Assembly: GCF_029846275.1 (NCBI RefSeq) | Contig: NZ_JARVWS010000002.1 | Span: forward strand, 868,001 to 932,000 | Direction of reading: 5' to 3' | DNA length: 64,000 nt | DNA from: Nocardioides sp. CER19 | Lineage (GTDB): Bacteria > Actinomycetota > Actinomycetes > Propionibacteriales > Nocardioidaceae | Part shown: positions 55,043-64,000 of the stretch, piece after piece | Layout: the number at the start of each line of letters is the position of its first letter | Numbering within the stretch: the first letter of the stretch is position 1 | Position numbers and translations under genes: made by a program | The notes under the pieces: model-generated | What the model was told of the DNA's origin: nothing | What the model saw: the letters and a program-made list of their open reading frames with translations, nothing else | Databases searched by the model: none

Positions 55043-55642
55043 ATGACCAACGCCGACTTCTGGTTCGACCCTGCCTGCCCGTTCGCCTGGATCACCTCGC
55101 GGTGGATCCTCGAGGTCGAGAAGGTCCGTGACGTCCAGGTGACCTGGCACATCATGAGCCTGGCCTACCTCAACCAGGACAAGGACATCTCGCAGGAGTA
55201 CCGCGACTTCCTCAAGGACGCCTGGGGCCCGGTGCGGGTGCTGGCCGCGGCGGAGCAGAAGCACGGCAAGGACGCGCTGCTGCCGCTCTACACCGCGCTC
55301 GGGACCGCCCGTCACATCGACAAGCAGTCCTTCACCCGCGAGGTCATCGAGCAGGCGCTCGCGACCGCGGGTCTCGAGCCCGAGCTCGCCGACGCGATGG
55401 ACGACTCGTCCTACGACGACCACATCAAGAAGTCGCACCACCTCGGCATGGACCAGGTGGGCAACGAGGTCGGCACCCCGACGATCGCCATCGAGGGCCA
55501 GGCGTTCTTCGGCCCGGTCATCTCCAAGGCGCCGAAGGGCGAGGCGGCCGGCCGACTGTGGGACGGCTTCGTGCTCGTGACCGAGTACCCCTACGTCTAC
55601 GAGCTGAAGCGGGCGCGCACCCACGACCTGGACTTCAGCTGA
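55043..55642 (+). CDS. DsbA-like, mycothiol-linked nitroreductase family (Mrx2-like)
   Basis: 199 aa from ATG at 55043. Thioredoxin-fold DsbA-family with FDPACPFAWITSRWI; the pair is Cys12-Pro-Phe-Ala15, so only the first cysteine of the usual CPxC motif is present. The helical insertion and C-terminal strand block (VGTPTIAIEGQAFFGP) are typical. The mycobacterial relative Rv2466c acts with mycothiol. Stop overlaps the next start by 1 nt (TGATG). Confidence 0.86.
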   Translation: MTNADFWFDPACPFAWITSRWILEVEKVRDVQVTWHIMSLAYLNQDKDISQEYRDFLKDAWGPVRVLAAAEQKHGKDALLPLYTALGTARHIDKQSFTREVIEQALATAGLEPELADAMDDSSYDDHIKKSHHLGMDQVGNEVGTPTIAIEGQAFFGPVISKAPKGEAAGRLWDGFVLVTEYPYVYELKRARTHDLDFS

Positions 55643-56187
55643 TGGCGGTCGACCCGATGGGCGTGCTCGCGCTGCAGCGCGCCCTCACGCAGGCGGCCGA
55701 TCTCCTCGACGACGTCAAGACGGCCGACCTCGGGCTGCCCACGCCGTGTGCCGACTGGGACGTGCGCGACCTCGCCAACCACCTGATCGCGGTGCCTCGG
55801 ATCTTCGTGACCCAGCTCCAGGGCTCGCCGCCGGGCTGGAACGGCCGCGAGGACTACGCCGAGCACCTCGGCGAGGAGCTGCGCACCCGCGGCAACGCCC
55901 TCGTCAACCTGTGGCGCGAGGTCGGCGACGCCGCGATGGTCGACCCGGACTGGCAGGCGGCGGAGGTCGCCATCCACACCTGGGACCTGGCCACCGCGCT
56001 GGGCCGCCCGACCGACGGCCTCGACGAGGCGCTGGCGCAGCGCTCGGTGGTCACGATGGACCGCATCCTCGGGCCGATCCGCAAGGGCCGGGCGTTCAAG
56101 AACGCGCGCCAGGCCCCGGAAGGGTCCAACGCCTACGAGCACCTGGCCGCGTACGCCGGCCGGGTGGTCCCGTGGTCGGCGGGCTGA
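55642..56187 (+). CDS. TIGR03086-type DinB-like metal-binding protein
   Basis: 181 aa. Opening helix block LQRALTQAADLLDDVKTADLGLPTPCADWDVRDLANHLI, metal histidine in NHLI, then VAIHTWDLATALG with the second histidine. Matches the TIGR03086 maleylpyruvate-isomerase-like group, which may use mycothiol. Coupled to the DsbA-like gene, so a joint thiol chemistry is suggested. Confidence 0.82.
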   Translation: MAVDPMGVLALQRALTQAADLLDDVKTADLGLPTPCADWDVRDLANHLIAVPRIFVTQLQGSPPGWNGREDYAEHLGEELRTRGNALVNLWREVGDAAMVDPDWQAAEVAIHTWDLATALGRPTDGLDEALAQRSVVTMDRILGPIRKGRAFKNARQAPEGSNAYEHLAAYAGRVVPWSAG

Positions 56188-56258
56188 CGTCGTCCTGACA
56201 CGCCGAAGCCTGCGGTCTAGACCAGTTCTGTGACTGGAGTGACGCATGATGTTGAGTC

Positions 56259-57455
56259 ATGCGCCGAACGAGTACTCGGGCTCGTGCCGGTCGGCGACCA
56301 CTCGCGGTCGCCCTCGCACTGGCACTCGCCCCACCCGTCCTGACCCTCGCCCCCTCCGCCCCGGCCCCGGCCGCGGCCGCCCCGGCGGTACGCCTGAAGC
56401 CGACCGGCGGCGGCGTCTCCGAGGTCGACCTCGCCCTCGCCGGGCGACTGGCGCACCCCGTCACCGGCGGCCGCCGGACCGACACGCTGCGCACCACCGG
56501 CTACTCGATGGTCGGCGTGACCTGGACCGGCCGGCGTGCCCCGAAGCGGGTCGCCGTCCGGTGGCCGGACGGCGACGGCGGCTGGGGGAGGTGGCGGACG
56601 CTGTCCCGCCAGACCGACCTCCCGTCGGCGAGCGAGCAGCGCAGCCGGAGCGGCACCCAGGCCATGTGGACGGGCCGGCACCGGCTGGTCCAGGTCGAGG
56701 TGATCGGCGCCCTGCCGAAGGGCCTCAGGCTGGCCCTGATCGACACCGGCCCGGCCGAGGAGACGGCGACACCGGCAGCCGCTCGATCGGTCTCGGCCTC
56801 ACCGGCGGTGGCGACCACCGTCGTGGCGCGCAAGAAGCCGACGCACGCGCCGAAGCCGGCCATCTACAGCCGCAAGGCCTGGGGCGCCGACCCGTCCTGG
56901 CGCAACGGCCAGCCGACGTACATCCGCAAGATCCGGCAGGTCCACATCCACCACACGGCGACCGCGAACGACTACGCGCCCGGCGACGTGCCCGGCCTGC
57001 TGAGGGGCATGTATTACTACCACACGCACTCCCTGGGCTGGTTCGACATCGGCTACAACTTCCTGGTCGACCGGTTCGGCCGGGCCTGGGTCGGCCGCAG
57101 CGGCGGCGCCAACAAGCCGGTCCGCGGCGCGCACACGCTGGGCTTCAACCACGAGTCGGTCGGCATCGCGCTGATCGGCAGGTTCGGCAAGCAGCCGCCG
57201 ACCAACGCGGCGCTGCGTGCCGTCGTGCACATCGCCGCCTGGAAGCTCGACATGTACGGCGGGCACCCGCTGCGCAGGATCGACGTGCGGTCCAAGGGCA
57301 GCGACCGCTTCCCCGCGGGCACGCTGGTGCGGCTGCCCACGATCGACGGGCACCGGGACACCAACGAGACCAGCTGTCCGGGGACCGCGCTCTACGACGA
57401 GCTGCCCGCTCTGCGGCGCTGGATCGGCAAGCGTGTGCGCCGCTTCAGCCCCTGA
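56259..57455 (+). CDS. secreted PGRP-type N-acetylmuramoyl-L-alanine amidase
   Basis: 398 aa from ATG at 56259. Signal peptide to about residue 40, then an unassigned domain to about 180 and a Lys/Pro linker. The amidase domain has IHHTATANDYAPGD, a Tyr/His pair, DIGYNFLVDRFGRAWVGR and zinc-binding GHRDTNETSCPG (His, Cys). Cuts muramyl-peptide bonds in the wall. A possible promoter near 56215-56245 is weak. Confidence 0.9.
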   Translation: MRRTSTRARAGRRPLAVALALALAPPVLTLAPSAPAPAAAAPAVRLKPTGGGVSEVDLALAGRLAHPVTGGRRTDTLRTTGYSMVGVTWTGRRAPKRVAVRWPDGDGGWGRWRTLSRQTDLPSASEQRSRSGTQAMWTGRHRLVQVEVIGALPKGLRLALIDTGPAEETATPAAARSVSASPAVATTVVARKKPTHAPKPAIYSRKAWGADPSWRNGQPTYIRKIRQVHIHHTATANDYAPGDVPGLLRGMYYYHTHSLGWFDIGYNFLVDRFGRAWVGRSGGANKPVRGAHTLGFNHESVGIALIGRFGKQPPTNAALRAVVHIAAWKLDMYGGHPLRRIDVRSKGSDRFPAGTLVRLPTIDGHRDTNETSCPGTALYDELPALRRWIGKRVRRFSP

Positions 57456-57494
57456 CCGGAAAGCCGGTGGCGCCTCCTCACTAGGATTCCGGTC

Positions 57495-59282
57495 ATGACC
57501 CATGTCCTGTCCGCCGTCGCCTGGCCGTACGCCAACGGCCCACGTCACATCGGCCACGTGGCCGGTTTCGGCGTGCCCTCCGACGTCTTCAGCCGCTACA
57601 TGCGGATGGCCGGGCACGACGTCCTCATGGTCTCCGGCTCCGACGAGCACGGGACGCCGATCCTGATCGCCGCCGACGAGGCGGGGGTGACCCCGCAGCA
57701 GCTGGTCGACCAGAACCACCGGCTCATCATCGAGGACCTGGTCGGCCTCGGCCTGACCTACGACCTCTACACCCGCACGACCACGCGCAACCACCACGTG
57801 GTCGTGCAGGAGCTGTTCCTCGGCGTCTACGAGAACGGCTACTTCGTCGAGCGGACGGCCTACGGCGCCATCAGCCCGTCCACCGGGCGGACGCTGCCCG
57901 ACCGCTACATCGAGGGCACCTGCCCGATCTGCGGCTACGACGGCGCCCGCGGCGACCAGTGCGACAACTGCGGCAACCAGCTCGACCCGCAGGACCTCAT
58001 CAACCCGCGCTCGAAGATCAACGGCGAGACGCCCGAGTTCGTCGAGACCAGCCACTTCTTCCTCGACCTGCCGGCGCTGGCCGAGGCGTTGGGGGAGTGG
58101 CTCGACGAGCGGGAGAAGACCGGCCTGTGGCGGCCCAACGTCATCCGCTTCTCGAAGAACATCCTCGACGAGATCCGCCCGCGCGCGATGACGCGCGACA
58201 TCGACTGGGGCATCGCCGTCCCGCTGGACGGGTGGCGCGAGAACCCGACGAAGAAGCTCTACGTGTGGTTCGACGCGGTCATCGGCTACCTGTCCGCGTC
58301 GGTCGAGTGGGCTCGCCGTTCGGGTGACCCGGAGGCGTGGCGCCGGTGGTGGAACGCGCCGGAGGCGCTGTCCTACTACTTCATGGGCAAGGACAACATC
58401 ACCTTCCACAGCCAGATCTGGCCCGCGGAGCTGCTCGGCTACAACGGCAAGGGCGCCAAGGGCGGCCGGCCGCGTGACCTCGGGGAGCTCAACCTGCCCA
58501 CCGAGGTCGTCTCCAGCGAGTTCCTGACGATGGAGGGTCGCAAGTTCTCCTCCTCGCGCAAGATCGTGATCTACGTCCGCGACCTGCTCTCGCGCTACCA
58601 GCCCGACGCGTTCCGCTACTTCGTCGCCGTGGCCGGGCCCGAGAGCCAGGACAGCGACTTCACCTGGGCGGAGTTCGTCAGGCGTACCAACGACGAGCTG
58701 GTCGCCGGCTGGGGCAACCTGGTCAACCGCACCGCCAACCTGATCGCGAAGAACTTCGGCGAGCTTCCGGCGCTCGGCGAGATCACCGACGACGACCAGG
58801 CGGTGCTGGACCTGGTCGAGGGCGCGTTCGCGACCGTCGGCGACCTCATCGGCCGCCACCAGCAGAAGCGCGCGATCGGCGAGGCGATGCGGGTCGTCGG
58901 CGAGGTCAACAAGTACGTCTCCGACACCGAGCCGTGGAAGATCAAGGACGACGCCGACCGGCTGGGCACGGTGCTGCACGTGATGGCGCAGTGCGTCGCC
59001 GATCTCAACATCGTCCTGTCGCCGTTCCTCCCGTTCTCCGCCAACGCGGTCGACCGGGCGCTCGGCGGGACCGGCGACGTCGCGCCGCTGCCGCGGATCG
59101 AGGAGGTCGAGGACCTCGACGGCGGGCCGGGCTACCCGGTCATCACCGGTGACTACTCGGGCTTCCCGACCTGGGGTCGTCACCCGATCGCCGTCGGCAC
59201 GCCGGTCGAGAAGCCGACGCCGGTGTTCACCAAGCTGGACCCGTCGGTGGTCGAGGAGGAGCTGTCCCGGCTGGGGCAGTGA
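57495..59282 (+). CDS. metG: methionyl-tRNA synthetase
   Basis: 595 aa. HIGH as HIGH in [12 protein letters not shown]; zinc knuckle [23 protein letters not shown] as K350FSSS. N-terminal part [16 protein letters not shown] is typical. No C-terminal tRNA-binding domain of the Trbp111 type is evident, so this is the single-module form. Starts 39 nt after the amidase stop. The convergent gene's stop abuts it at 59283. Confidence 0.96.
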   Translation: MTHVLSAVAWPYANGPRHIGHVAGFGVPSDVFSRYMRMAGHDVLMVSGSDEHGTPILIAADEAGVTPQQLVDQNHRLIIEDLVGLGLTYDLYTRTTTRNHHVVVQELFLGVYENGYFVERTAYGAISPSTGRTLPDRYIEGTCPICGYDGARGDQCDNCGNQLDPQDLINPRSKINGETPEFVETSHFFLDLPALAEALGEWLDEREKTGLWRPNVIRFSKNILDEIRPRAMTRDIDWGIAVPLDGWRENPTKKLYVWFDAVIGYLSASVEWARRSGDPEAWRRWWNAPEALSYYFMGKDNITFHSQIWPAELLGYNGKGAKGGRPRDLGELNLPTEVVSSEFLTMEGRKFSSSRKIVIYVRDLLSRYQPDAFRYFVAVAGPESQDSDFTWAEFVRRTNDELVAGWGNLVNRTANLIAKNFGELPALGEITDDDQAVLDLVEGAFATVGDLIGRHQQKRAIGEAMRVVGEVNKYVSDTEPWKIKDDADRLGTVLHVMAQCVADLNIVLSPFLPFSANAVDRALGGTGDVAPLPRIEEVEDLDGGPGYPVITGDYSGFPTWGRHPIAVGTPVEKPTPVFTKLDPSVVEEELSRLGQ

Positions 59283-60362
59283 CTATCCGCGCGTGACCTC
59301 CAGCCCGAGCCAGGCGGCGAGCGCGTCGATCTCGGCCTCCACGGCGTCGCCGACGTCGGGCGTCCACGGGAAGTCCTCGTGGACGGCGTGGACGCGCAGC
59401 ACGCCCGCCTTGCGGTCGGCCTTGGCATCGAGCTTCCCGACCAGCCGGTCGGCGTACAGGATCGGCAGGGCGAAGTAGCCCCATCGGCGCTTCGCCGGTG
59501 GCTTGTACATCTCGAGGACGTAGTCGAACCCGAACAGGTCGAGCGCGCGGACGCGGTCGTAGACCAGCCGGTCGTAGGGAGACAGCAGCGCCGCGCGCCC
59601 GTCGAAGGGTGTCGCGAGTGCCGTCAGCGCCTCGGGGTCGACCCGCCACTCCCCGTCGGTACCGTCCACGACCGCGGGATCACCGAGACCGCCGGAGCCG
59701 AGCTCCTCGCCGTTGGCCTTCGAGCTGCTGCGAGCGATGCCGAGGGCGTCGAGCCGGCGCCGGTCGAGCTCGGTCCGCGCGTCGTCGTAGGACGGCACCT
59801 CCAGGTCGGAGGGGTAGACCCGCTCCGCCAGGTCGTAGACGCGCAGCTTGCCGCGCCGGCCGGTGATCGCCACGTCGCCGAGCCGGGTGAGCAGCTCGAG
59901 GAGGCGGTTGACCGACCGGTCGTCGTTCCAGCCGCTGGAGGCCCACCGCACCTGGCAGGTGTCGGGGATCTCCGCGGCGGTCAGCGGGCCCTCGCCGTCG
60001 AGCCTGGCGAGCACGTCTCCACGGAACCCCTCGTTGGCGGCGAGCCACTCGTGGGCGGTCGGGTGCAGCTCGCGTGGTGCCGTCGCCAGCACCAGACCGA
60101 TGTCGTCCATCGGGCGCACGAACGACGAGTGCTCGACCACCGACCGCTCCGCCTCGAGCGCGAAGGTCAGGTCGGAGTGTTCGTAGTCGCCGCCGAGCCG
60201 TGACCACAGCACCAGGTCGGCGCTGGGCGCGACCGCAGCGGTCGGGTCCACCTGCAGGAGCGTGAGCTCGTCCACGGTCTCCGCGACGGACAGCTCGCGC
60301 CGGGCGTCGAGCAGCTGCGCCCGGACCGCGATCCGGCGCGCATGGTCCCCGCTGAGACGCAT
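59283..60362 (-). CDS. AlkX/YcaQ-type DNA glycosylase (winged-helix HTH_42)
   Basis: 359 aa. The catalytic motif Gln37-Val-Asp39 (LLQVDPTAAVAPS) matches the QxD form of YcaQ/AlkX, which unhooks DNA interstrand crosslinks and alkylated bases. Other blocks: DLVLWSRLGGDY and C-terminal LLSPYDRLVYDRVRALDLFGFDY and KPPAKRRWGYFALPIL. ATG at 60362 overlaps the upstream DUF885 stop (TGATG). Confidence 0.88.
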   Translation of the reverse strand: MRLSGDHARRIAVRAQLLDARRELSVAETVDELTLLQVDPTAAVAPSADLVLWSRLGGDYEHSDLTFALEAERSVVEHSSFVRPMDDIGLVLATAPRELHPTAHEWLAANEGFRGDVLARLDGEGPLTAAEIPDTCQVRWASSGWNDDRSVNRLLELLTRLGDVAITGRRGKLRVYDLAERVYPSDLEVPSYDDARTELDRRRLDALGIARSSSKANGEELGSGGLGDPAVVDGTDGEWRVDPEALTALATPFDGRAALLSPYDRLVYDRVRALDLFGFDYVLEMYKPPAKRRWGYFALPILYADRLVGKLDAKADRKAGVLRVHAVHEDFPWTPDVGDAVEAEIDALAAWLGLEVTRG

Positions 60363-62029
60363 CAGAGCCGCGCGAGCGCGGCCTTGAGCGGGTCGAGGCC
60401 GAGCGAGCCCAGGTTGAGCGCGTCGGTGTGGAACTGCTTGAGGTCGAAGTCGGCGCCCTTGCGTGCCTTGGCGTCGGCACGGGCCTCCAGCCAGATCTTC
60501 TCGCCCACCTTGTAGGACGGGGCCTGGCCCGGCCAGCCGAGGTAGCGCTTGACCTCGAAGTCGATGAACGCGGGATCCATCAGGCAGTGCTGGCCCATGA
60601 ACTCCCGGCCCAGCGCCGGCGTCCAGGTCTCGCCCGGGTGGAACCCGAACGGGTTGTCGGCCGGGATCTGCAGCTCGAGGTGCATGCCGATGTCGATGAT
60701 GACGCGGGCGGCACGGAAGGCCTGGCCGTCGAGCATGCCGAGCCGATCGGCGGGGTCGTCGAGGTAGCCGAGGTCGTCCATCAGACGCTCGGCGTAGAGC
60801 GCCCAGCCCTCGCCGTGGCCGCTGACCCAGCACAGCAGCCGCTGCCAGCGGTTGAGCAGGTCGGCACGGTAGACGGTCTGCGCCACCTGGAGGTGGTGGC
60901 CGGGGACGCCCTCGTGGAAGACGGTGGTGGTCTCGCGCCAGGGGCTGAACTCGGTCACCGAGTCGGGGATCGACCACCACATCCGGCCGGGCCGGCTGAA
61001 GTCCTCGCTCGGGCCGGTGTAGTAGATGCCGCCCTCGTTGGTCGGGGCGATCATCGCCTCGATGCGCCGGATCGGCTGCGGGATGTCGAAGTGGACGTCG
61101 GCCAGCTCGCCGATCACACGGTCGCCGAGCTCCTGCATCCAGCCGCGGAGCGCGTCCTTCGGGATCTTCCGCGCCGGGTCGGCGTCGAGGTGCGCCACCG
61201 CCTCGTGCAGCGTGCCGCCGGGGAGGATGCGCTCGGCCGTGACGGCCATGTCGTCCTCCAGCCGCTTGAGCTCCTCCCAGCCCCACGCGTAGGTCTCCTC
61301 GAGGTCGACCGTCGCGCCGAGGAACCGGCGCGACTCCAGCGCGTAGTGCTCGCGGCCGACGGGCTCGCGCTCACGCCCCTTCGGCGCCAGGTCCGACTCC
61401 AGGAAGCGGCCGAAGTCGGCGTACGCCGCGCTGGCGGCCGCGGCGGCCCGCTCGAGATCGCGCTCGAGCCCGTCGGGCGCACCCGCGACGAGGCCGGCGA
61501 AGAAGTCGCCACCCTCGCCCTCCTGGCCGGTCCAGTTGCGGACCTGGGCGGCCACCTCGACGTACTGGCGGCGCGCGACGACCCGGCCTGCGTCCGCCTC
61601 GGCTGCGAGCGTCACGCGGTAGTCGGACATGGCGGCCGGAATGCCCTCGAGCCTGGCTCGGACGTTGACCCAGTCCTCCTCGGTGGCGGTCGGCATCAGG
61701 TCGAACGCCTCGCGGATCTCGTGCGCGGCGCTGCCGATGACCGACAGCTGCGCGCGGGCGAGGCCGGCCTCGACCTCCTCCACCTCGAGTCGCATCCGCT
61801 CCAGGAACGCGTCGCGGGCGACCGCCTCCCGGTCGTCCGAGGGCGTGATGCCCTCGACGTCGCGCAGCGCCGCGAGCGTGGTGTGCTCCCGGGCTTCGAA
61901 CCCGTCCGGGGACAGGTCGGGCAGCTCGTGGTCGTGTCCGGCGATGCCGGCGTAGGTCGCCATGAGCGGGTCGAGGGCGGCGAAGTCCTCGACGAACTGG
62001 TCGGTGCGGGCGTCGACGGGTCGGGTCAC
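60362..62029 (-). CDS. DUF885-family putative metallo-enzyme
   Basis: 555 aa. HExxxGHH motif in VFHEGVPGHHLQVAQ, with later RLMDDLGYLDDP and FIDFEVKRYLGWPGQAPSYKVGEKIW, as in DUF885. Probably a peptidase-like zinc hydrolase, mainly helical; substrate unknown. ATG at 62029; precedes the glycosylase with a 1-nt overlap and follows the WYL regulator by about 10 nt. Confidence 0.86.
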   Translation of the reverse strand: MTRPVDARTDQFVEDFAALDPLMATYAGIAGHDHELPDLSPDGFEAREHTTLAALRDVEGITPSDDREAVARDAFLERMRLEVEEVEAGLARAQLSVIGSAAHEIREAFDLMPTATEEDWVNVRARLEGIPAAMSDYRVTLAAEADAGRVVARRQYVEVAAQVRNWTGQEGEGGDFFAGLVAGAPDGLERDLERAAAAASAAYADFGRFLESDLAPKGREREPVGREHYALESRRFLGATVDLEETYAWGWEELKRLEDDMAVTAERILPGGTLHEAVAHLDADPARKIPKDALRGWMQELGDRVIGELADVHFDIPQPIRRIEAMIAPTNEGGIYYTGPSEDFSRPGRMWWSIPDSVTEFSPWRETTTVFHEGVPGHHLQVAQTVYRADLLNRWQRLLCWVSGHGEGWALYAERLMDDLGYLDDPADRLGMLDGQAFRAARVIIDIGMHLELQIPADNPFGFHPGETWTPALGREFMGQHCLMDPAFIDFEVKRYLGWPGQAPSYKVGEKIWLEARADAKARKGADFDLKQFHTDALNLGSLGLDPLKAALARL

Positions 62030-62039
62030 GGTAGGGACA

Positions 62040-62984
62040 CTAGGACACGGCGCGCGCGTAGCGCTCGGCCAATACCCGGACGTGCTCGACGAGCTCGACC
62101 GGCGACTCCACGGTGAAGTCCAGGCCGAGCATGCTGATCCAGATCGCGATGGTCTCCAGGCTGTCGCCGCCGGTGACGAGCACGCTGCGTGCTGCGCCCT
62201 GCGGCTCGACGGTGCCGACCGCCGGGTTGATGCGGGCGACCACCTCCTCGGCCGGCGCGTCGATGGCGAGCCGCGCGTGCACCGCCCAGCCGGTGCGAGC
62301 GACCTCGCGCACGACGAACTCGGTCAGGTCACCGGGGAACTCGCGCGGGGCGAAGCGCCGCCCGCCGGGCGTCCGGAGGCGGAGCCAGTCGACCCGGTAG
62401 GGCCCCCACCGGTCGGCGGCGGGGTCGCGGGCCAGGAGGTACCAGCGACGCTGCCAGGCGACGAGCCGGTAGGGCTCGAGCTCGGCCGGCTCGTCGCGGT
62501 AGAACGCTCGGAGCCCCTGGTGGTCGCGGATCGCGTCGGCCAGCTCGGCGAGCAGCCTCGGGTCGACCGGCGTGTCGGGGAAGCGCCCGTCGGTGTTGGG
62601 TCCGGTGGTGGTGGCCGACGCGAGGGACGCCAGCCGGCGGCGCAGCCGGTCGGGGAGCACCTGCTCCAGCTTGGCCAGCGCCCGGGCGCCGGTCTCCTCG
62701 AACCCCGCGACGGCCGTCGCCGCCTGCAGCCCGACGGCGACGGCGACCGCCTCCTCGTCGTCGAGCAGCAGCGGCGGCATCTTGGCGCCGACCCCGAGGC
62801 GGTAGCGGCCACCCGGACCGCGCACCGCGTCGACGGGGTAGCCGAGCTCGCGCAACCGGGCGATGTCGTTGCGCACGGTCCGGTCGGTGACGTGCAGGCG
62901 ACCGGCCAGCTCGGCTCCGGTCCAGTCGGGCCGGGCCTGGAGCAGGCCGAGGAGCTCCAGGAGCCGTGCCGAGGTTTCTCGCAC
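62040..62984 (-). CDS. WYL-domain transcriptional regulator
   Basis: 314 aa from a GTG at 62984 (VRETSARLLELLGLLQARP). N-terminal winged helix (LAGRLHVTDRTVRNDIARLRELGYPV), then a WYL domain (AFYRDEPAELEPYRLVAWQRRWYLLARD). WYL proteins sense nucleic acids or ligands, for example in DNA-damage control. The upstream frame to 63995 is antisense to the epoxide hydrolase and is not taken. It is divergent from that gene, 87 nt away. Confidence 0.87.
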   Translation of the reverse strand: MRETSARLLELLGLLQARPDWTGAELAGRLHVTDRTVRNDIARLRELGYPVDAVRGPGGRYRLGVGAKMPPLLLDDEEAVAVAVGLQAATAVAGFEETGARALAKLEQVLPDRLRRRLASLASATTTGPNTDGRFPDTPVDPRLLAELADAIRDHQGLRAFYRDEPAELEPYRLVAWQRRWYLLARDPAADRWGPYRVDWLRLRTPGGRRFAPREFPGDLTEFVVREVARTGWAVHARLAIDAPAEEVVARINPAVGTVEPQGAARSVLVTGGDSLETIAIWISMLGLDFTVESPVELVEHVRVLAERYARAVS

Positions 62985-63071
62985 GACCTCGAGAATAGCG
63001 GAACCTACCTTTCCTGAACCGCTCCTAGCGTCGTCTCCATCAGCACCGAGCCCCACGATCGGAGAAGAGAC

Positions 63072-64000
63072 ATGACCACGACGAGCACCATCACCCCGTT
63101 CGCCATCGAGGTGCCGCAGGCCGACCTCGACGACCTGCGTGCCCGCCTCGAGCGCACCCGCTTCGCGCCCGCAGCCCCCGGCGACTCCTGGGACTACGGC
63201 ACGCCGGCGGCCTACCTGCGGGACATGGTCGAGCGCTGGAAGGAGCTCGACTGGCGGGCCGTCGAGCGGCGCGCCAACGCCCATCCCCAGTTCCTGACCG
63301 AGATCGACGGCCAGACCGTGCACTTCGTCCACGTCCGCAGCGGCGTGCCGGGCGCCACGCCGCTCCTGCTGGCGCACACCTACCCGGGCTCGTTCCTCGA
63401 GTTCCTGCCGATGATCGGGCCGCTCACCGACCCGGTCGCGCACGGCGGTCGTGCCCAGGACGCGTTCGACGTCGTCATCCCGTCTGTGCCGGGGTTCGGG
63501 TTCTCCACCCCGCTCTCGGGCGGAGGCTGGACGATGGCCCGCGTCGCGCAGACCTACGACGCCCTGATGCGACGCCTCGGCTACTCGTCGTACGGCATCC
63601 ACGGCAGCGACGCCGGCGCGATGATCGGCCGGGAGCTCGCCGTGCTCGACCCCGAGGGGTTCCTCGGCGCGCACGTCCTCCAGCTGTTCTCGTTCCCCAC
63701 CGGCGCGCCGGGGGAGATGGACGGCTTCGGCGAGAAGGAGTACGCCGCCCTGGCGCACCTGCAGTGGTTCCAGTCGGTCGGCGGCTACAACGCGATGAAC
63801 GGCACCCGGCCGCAGACGATCGCCGCGGCCGTGTCGGACTCGCCGGTGGGCTGGCTGGCCTACAGCGAGCTCTTCGAGAACTTCGGCAACGGCACGTCGC
63901 TCGTGACGCCCGAGCAGGTGCTGGAGCAGGTGACGCTCTACTGGCTGACCAACACGGCGGCGACTGCCGTGCGCTACCACTACGAGACCGGGCACGCCGG
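63072..64000 (+). CDS. epoxide hydrolase (alpha/beta-hydrolase), 3' truncated by window
   Basis: At least 309 aa visible, open at the window end. Epoxide-hydrolase N-terminal segment (PFAIEVPQADLDDLRARL), oxyanion block AHTYPGSFLEFLPMIGPL and nucleophile Asp180 in IHGSDAGAMIGRE. The ring-opening Tyr and catalytic His lie beyond or near the cut. Ribosome-binding site GGAGAAGAG precedes ATG 63072. Divergent from the WYL regulator, which may control it. Confidence 0.9.
   Translation, partial: MTTTSTITPFAIEVPQADLDDLRARLERTRFAPAAPGDSWDYGTPAAYLRDMVERWKELDWRAVERRANAHPQFLTEIDGQTVHFVHVRSGVPGATPLLLAHTYPGSFLEFLPMIGPLTDPVAHGGRAQDAFDVVIPSVPGFGFSTPLSGGGWTMARVAQTYDALMRRLGYSSYGIHGSDAGAMIGRELAVLDPEGFLGAHVLQLFSFPTGAPGEMDGFGEKEYAALAHLQWFQSVGGYNAMNGTRPQTIAAAVSDSPVGWLAYSELFENFGNGTSLVTPEQVLEQVTLYWLTNTAATAVRYHYETGHA

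Noticed and set aside
53327-55624. 765-aa minus-strand frame opposite the CHAP and DsbA-like genes
   Set aside because: Antisense shadow with charge-rich repeats and no recognisable domain.

Overview
The window is a 64 kb stretch of chromosome from a high-GC Gram-positive bacterium. The family repertoire points to an actinobacterium: mycothiol-linked DinB/DsbA-like proteins, DUF3117, a F420-type nitroreductase fold, WS/DGAT acyltransferase, SigE/RseA/HtrA, MprA-like promoter repeats and actinobacterial DapD. Gene content and short dispersed repeats fit the Nocardioidaceae (Nocardioides or a close relative) best, but that is inference. Coding density is near complete, with many 1-4 nt stop/start overlaps. 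I saw no rRNA, tRNA, CRISPR array, IS element or prophage.

Layout. 1-3.2 kb holds a membrane protein, a lysozyme-fold protein, dapD and a DinB-like protein. 3.2-7.8 kb is a T-box-controlled ileS-azlC-azlD unit, with short dispersed repeats in the leader and inside ileS. 7.9-13.7 kb (mostly minus strand) has leucyl aminopeptidase, the tiny DUF3117 gene, a secreted M14 carboxypeptidase, a DivIVA-like protein, a LOG-family protein, dapE and an O-methyltransferase. 13.8-16.3 kb is the envelope-stress module sigE-rseA-htrA. 16.3-18.6 kb has a BldC-like regulator and a SAF/CpaE-like pair. 18.7-24.8 kb has an epimerase, a membrane protein with a cupredoxin-like lipoprotein, a WS/DGAT acyltransferase and small conserved proteins. 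24.8-28.5 kb is ku-kynB-kynU-kynA (minus), linking a DNA end-binding protein to tryptophan breakdown to anthranilate.

28.6-36.0 kb has a GNAT protein, a nitroreductase-fold protein, aminopeptidase P, and a PrsW protease followed by two dynamin-like GTPases. 36.1-39.8 kb has a probable remnant of a cysteine dioxygenase gene, a rhodanese and a complete betaine/choline-type ABC transporter. 39.9-47.6 kb has an SSB paralogue, two ECF sigma factors each beside a membrane-anchored partner, ettA, and a MarR regulator-thiolase pair opposite a double-hotdog thioesterase, with a perfect palindrome between thiolase and thioesterase. 47.7-53.2 kb has truncated haemoglobin, OsmC, MscS, DUF5130 and aminopeptidase N. 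53.3-59.3 kb has two secreted cell-wall hydrolases, a mycothiol-related DsbA-like protein, a TIGR03086-type protein and metG. 59.3-64 kb has an AlkX-type glycosylase, a DUF885 protein, a WYL regulator and an epoxide hydrolase cut by the window end.

How the parts fit. dapD and dapE are two steps of the succinylase branch of lysine/diaminopimelate synthesis. SigE, RseA and HtrA form a sigma/anti-sigma/protease envelope-stress circuit. The T-box should sense uncharged tRNA-Ile and couple IleS to a branched-chain amino-acid exporter. The gene order around dapD, dapE, the LOG protein, DUF3117, the methyltransferase and sigE recalls the Rv1201c-Rv1223 region of Mycobacterium tuberculosis, and pepN, DUF5130 and the DsbA-like gene recall Rv2466c-Rv2468c (both from memory, not searched). 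No intergenic gap exceeds about 300 bases; the larger ones are described as regulatory or repeat features. The 29291-29514 gap holds nothing I can support.
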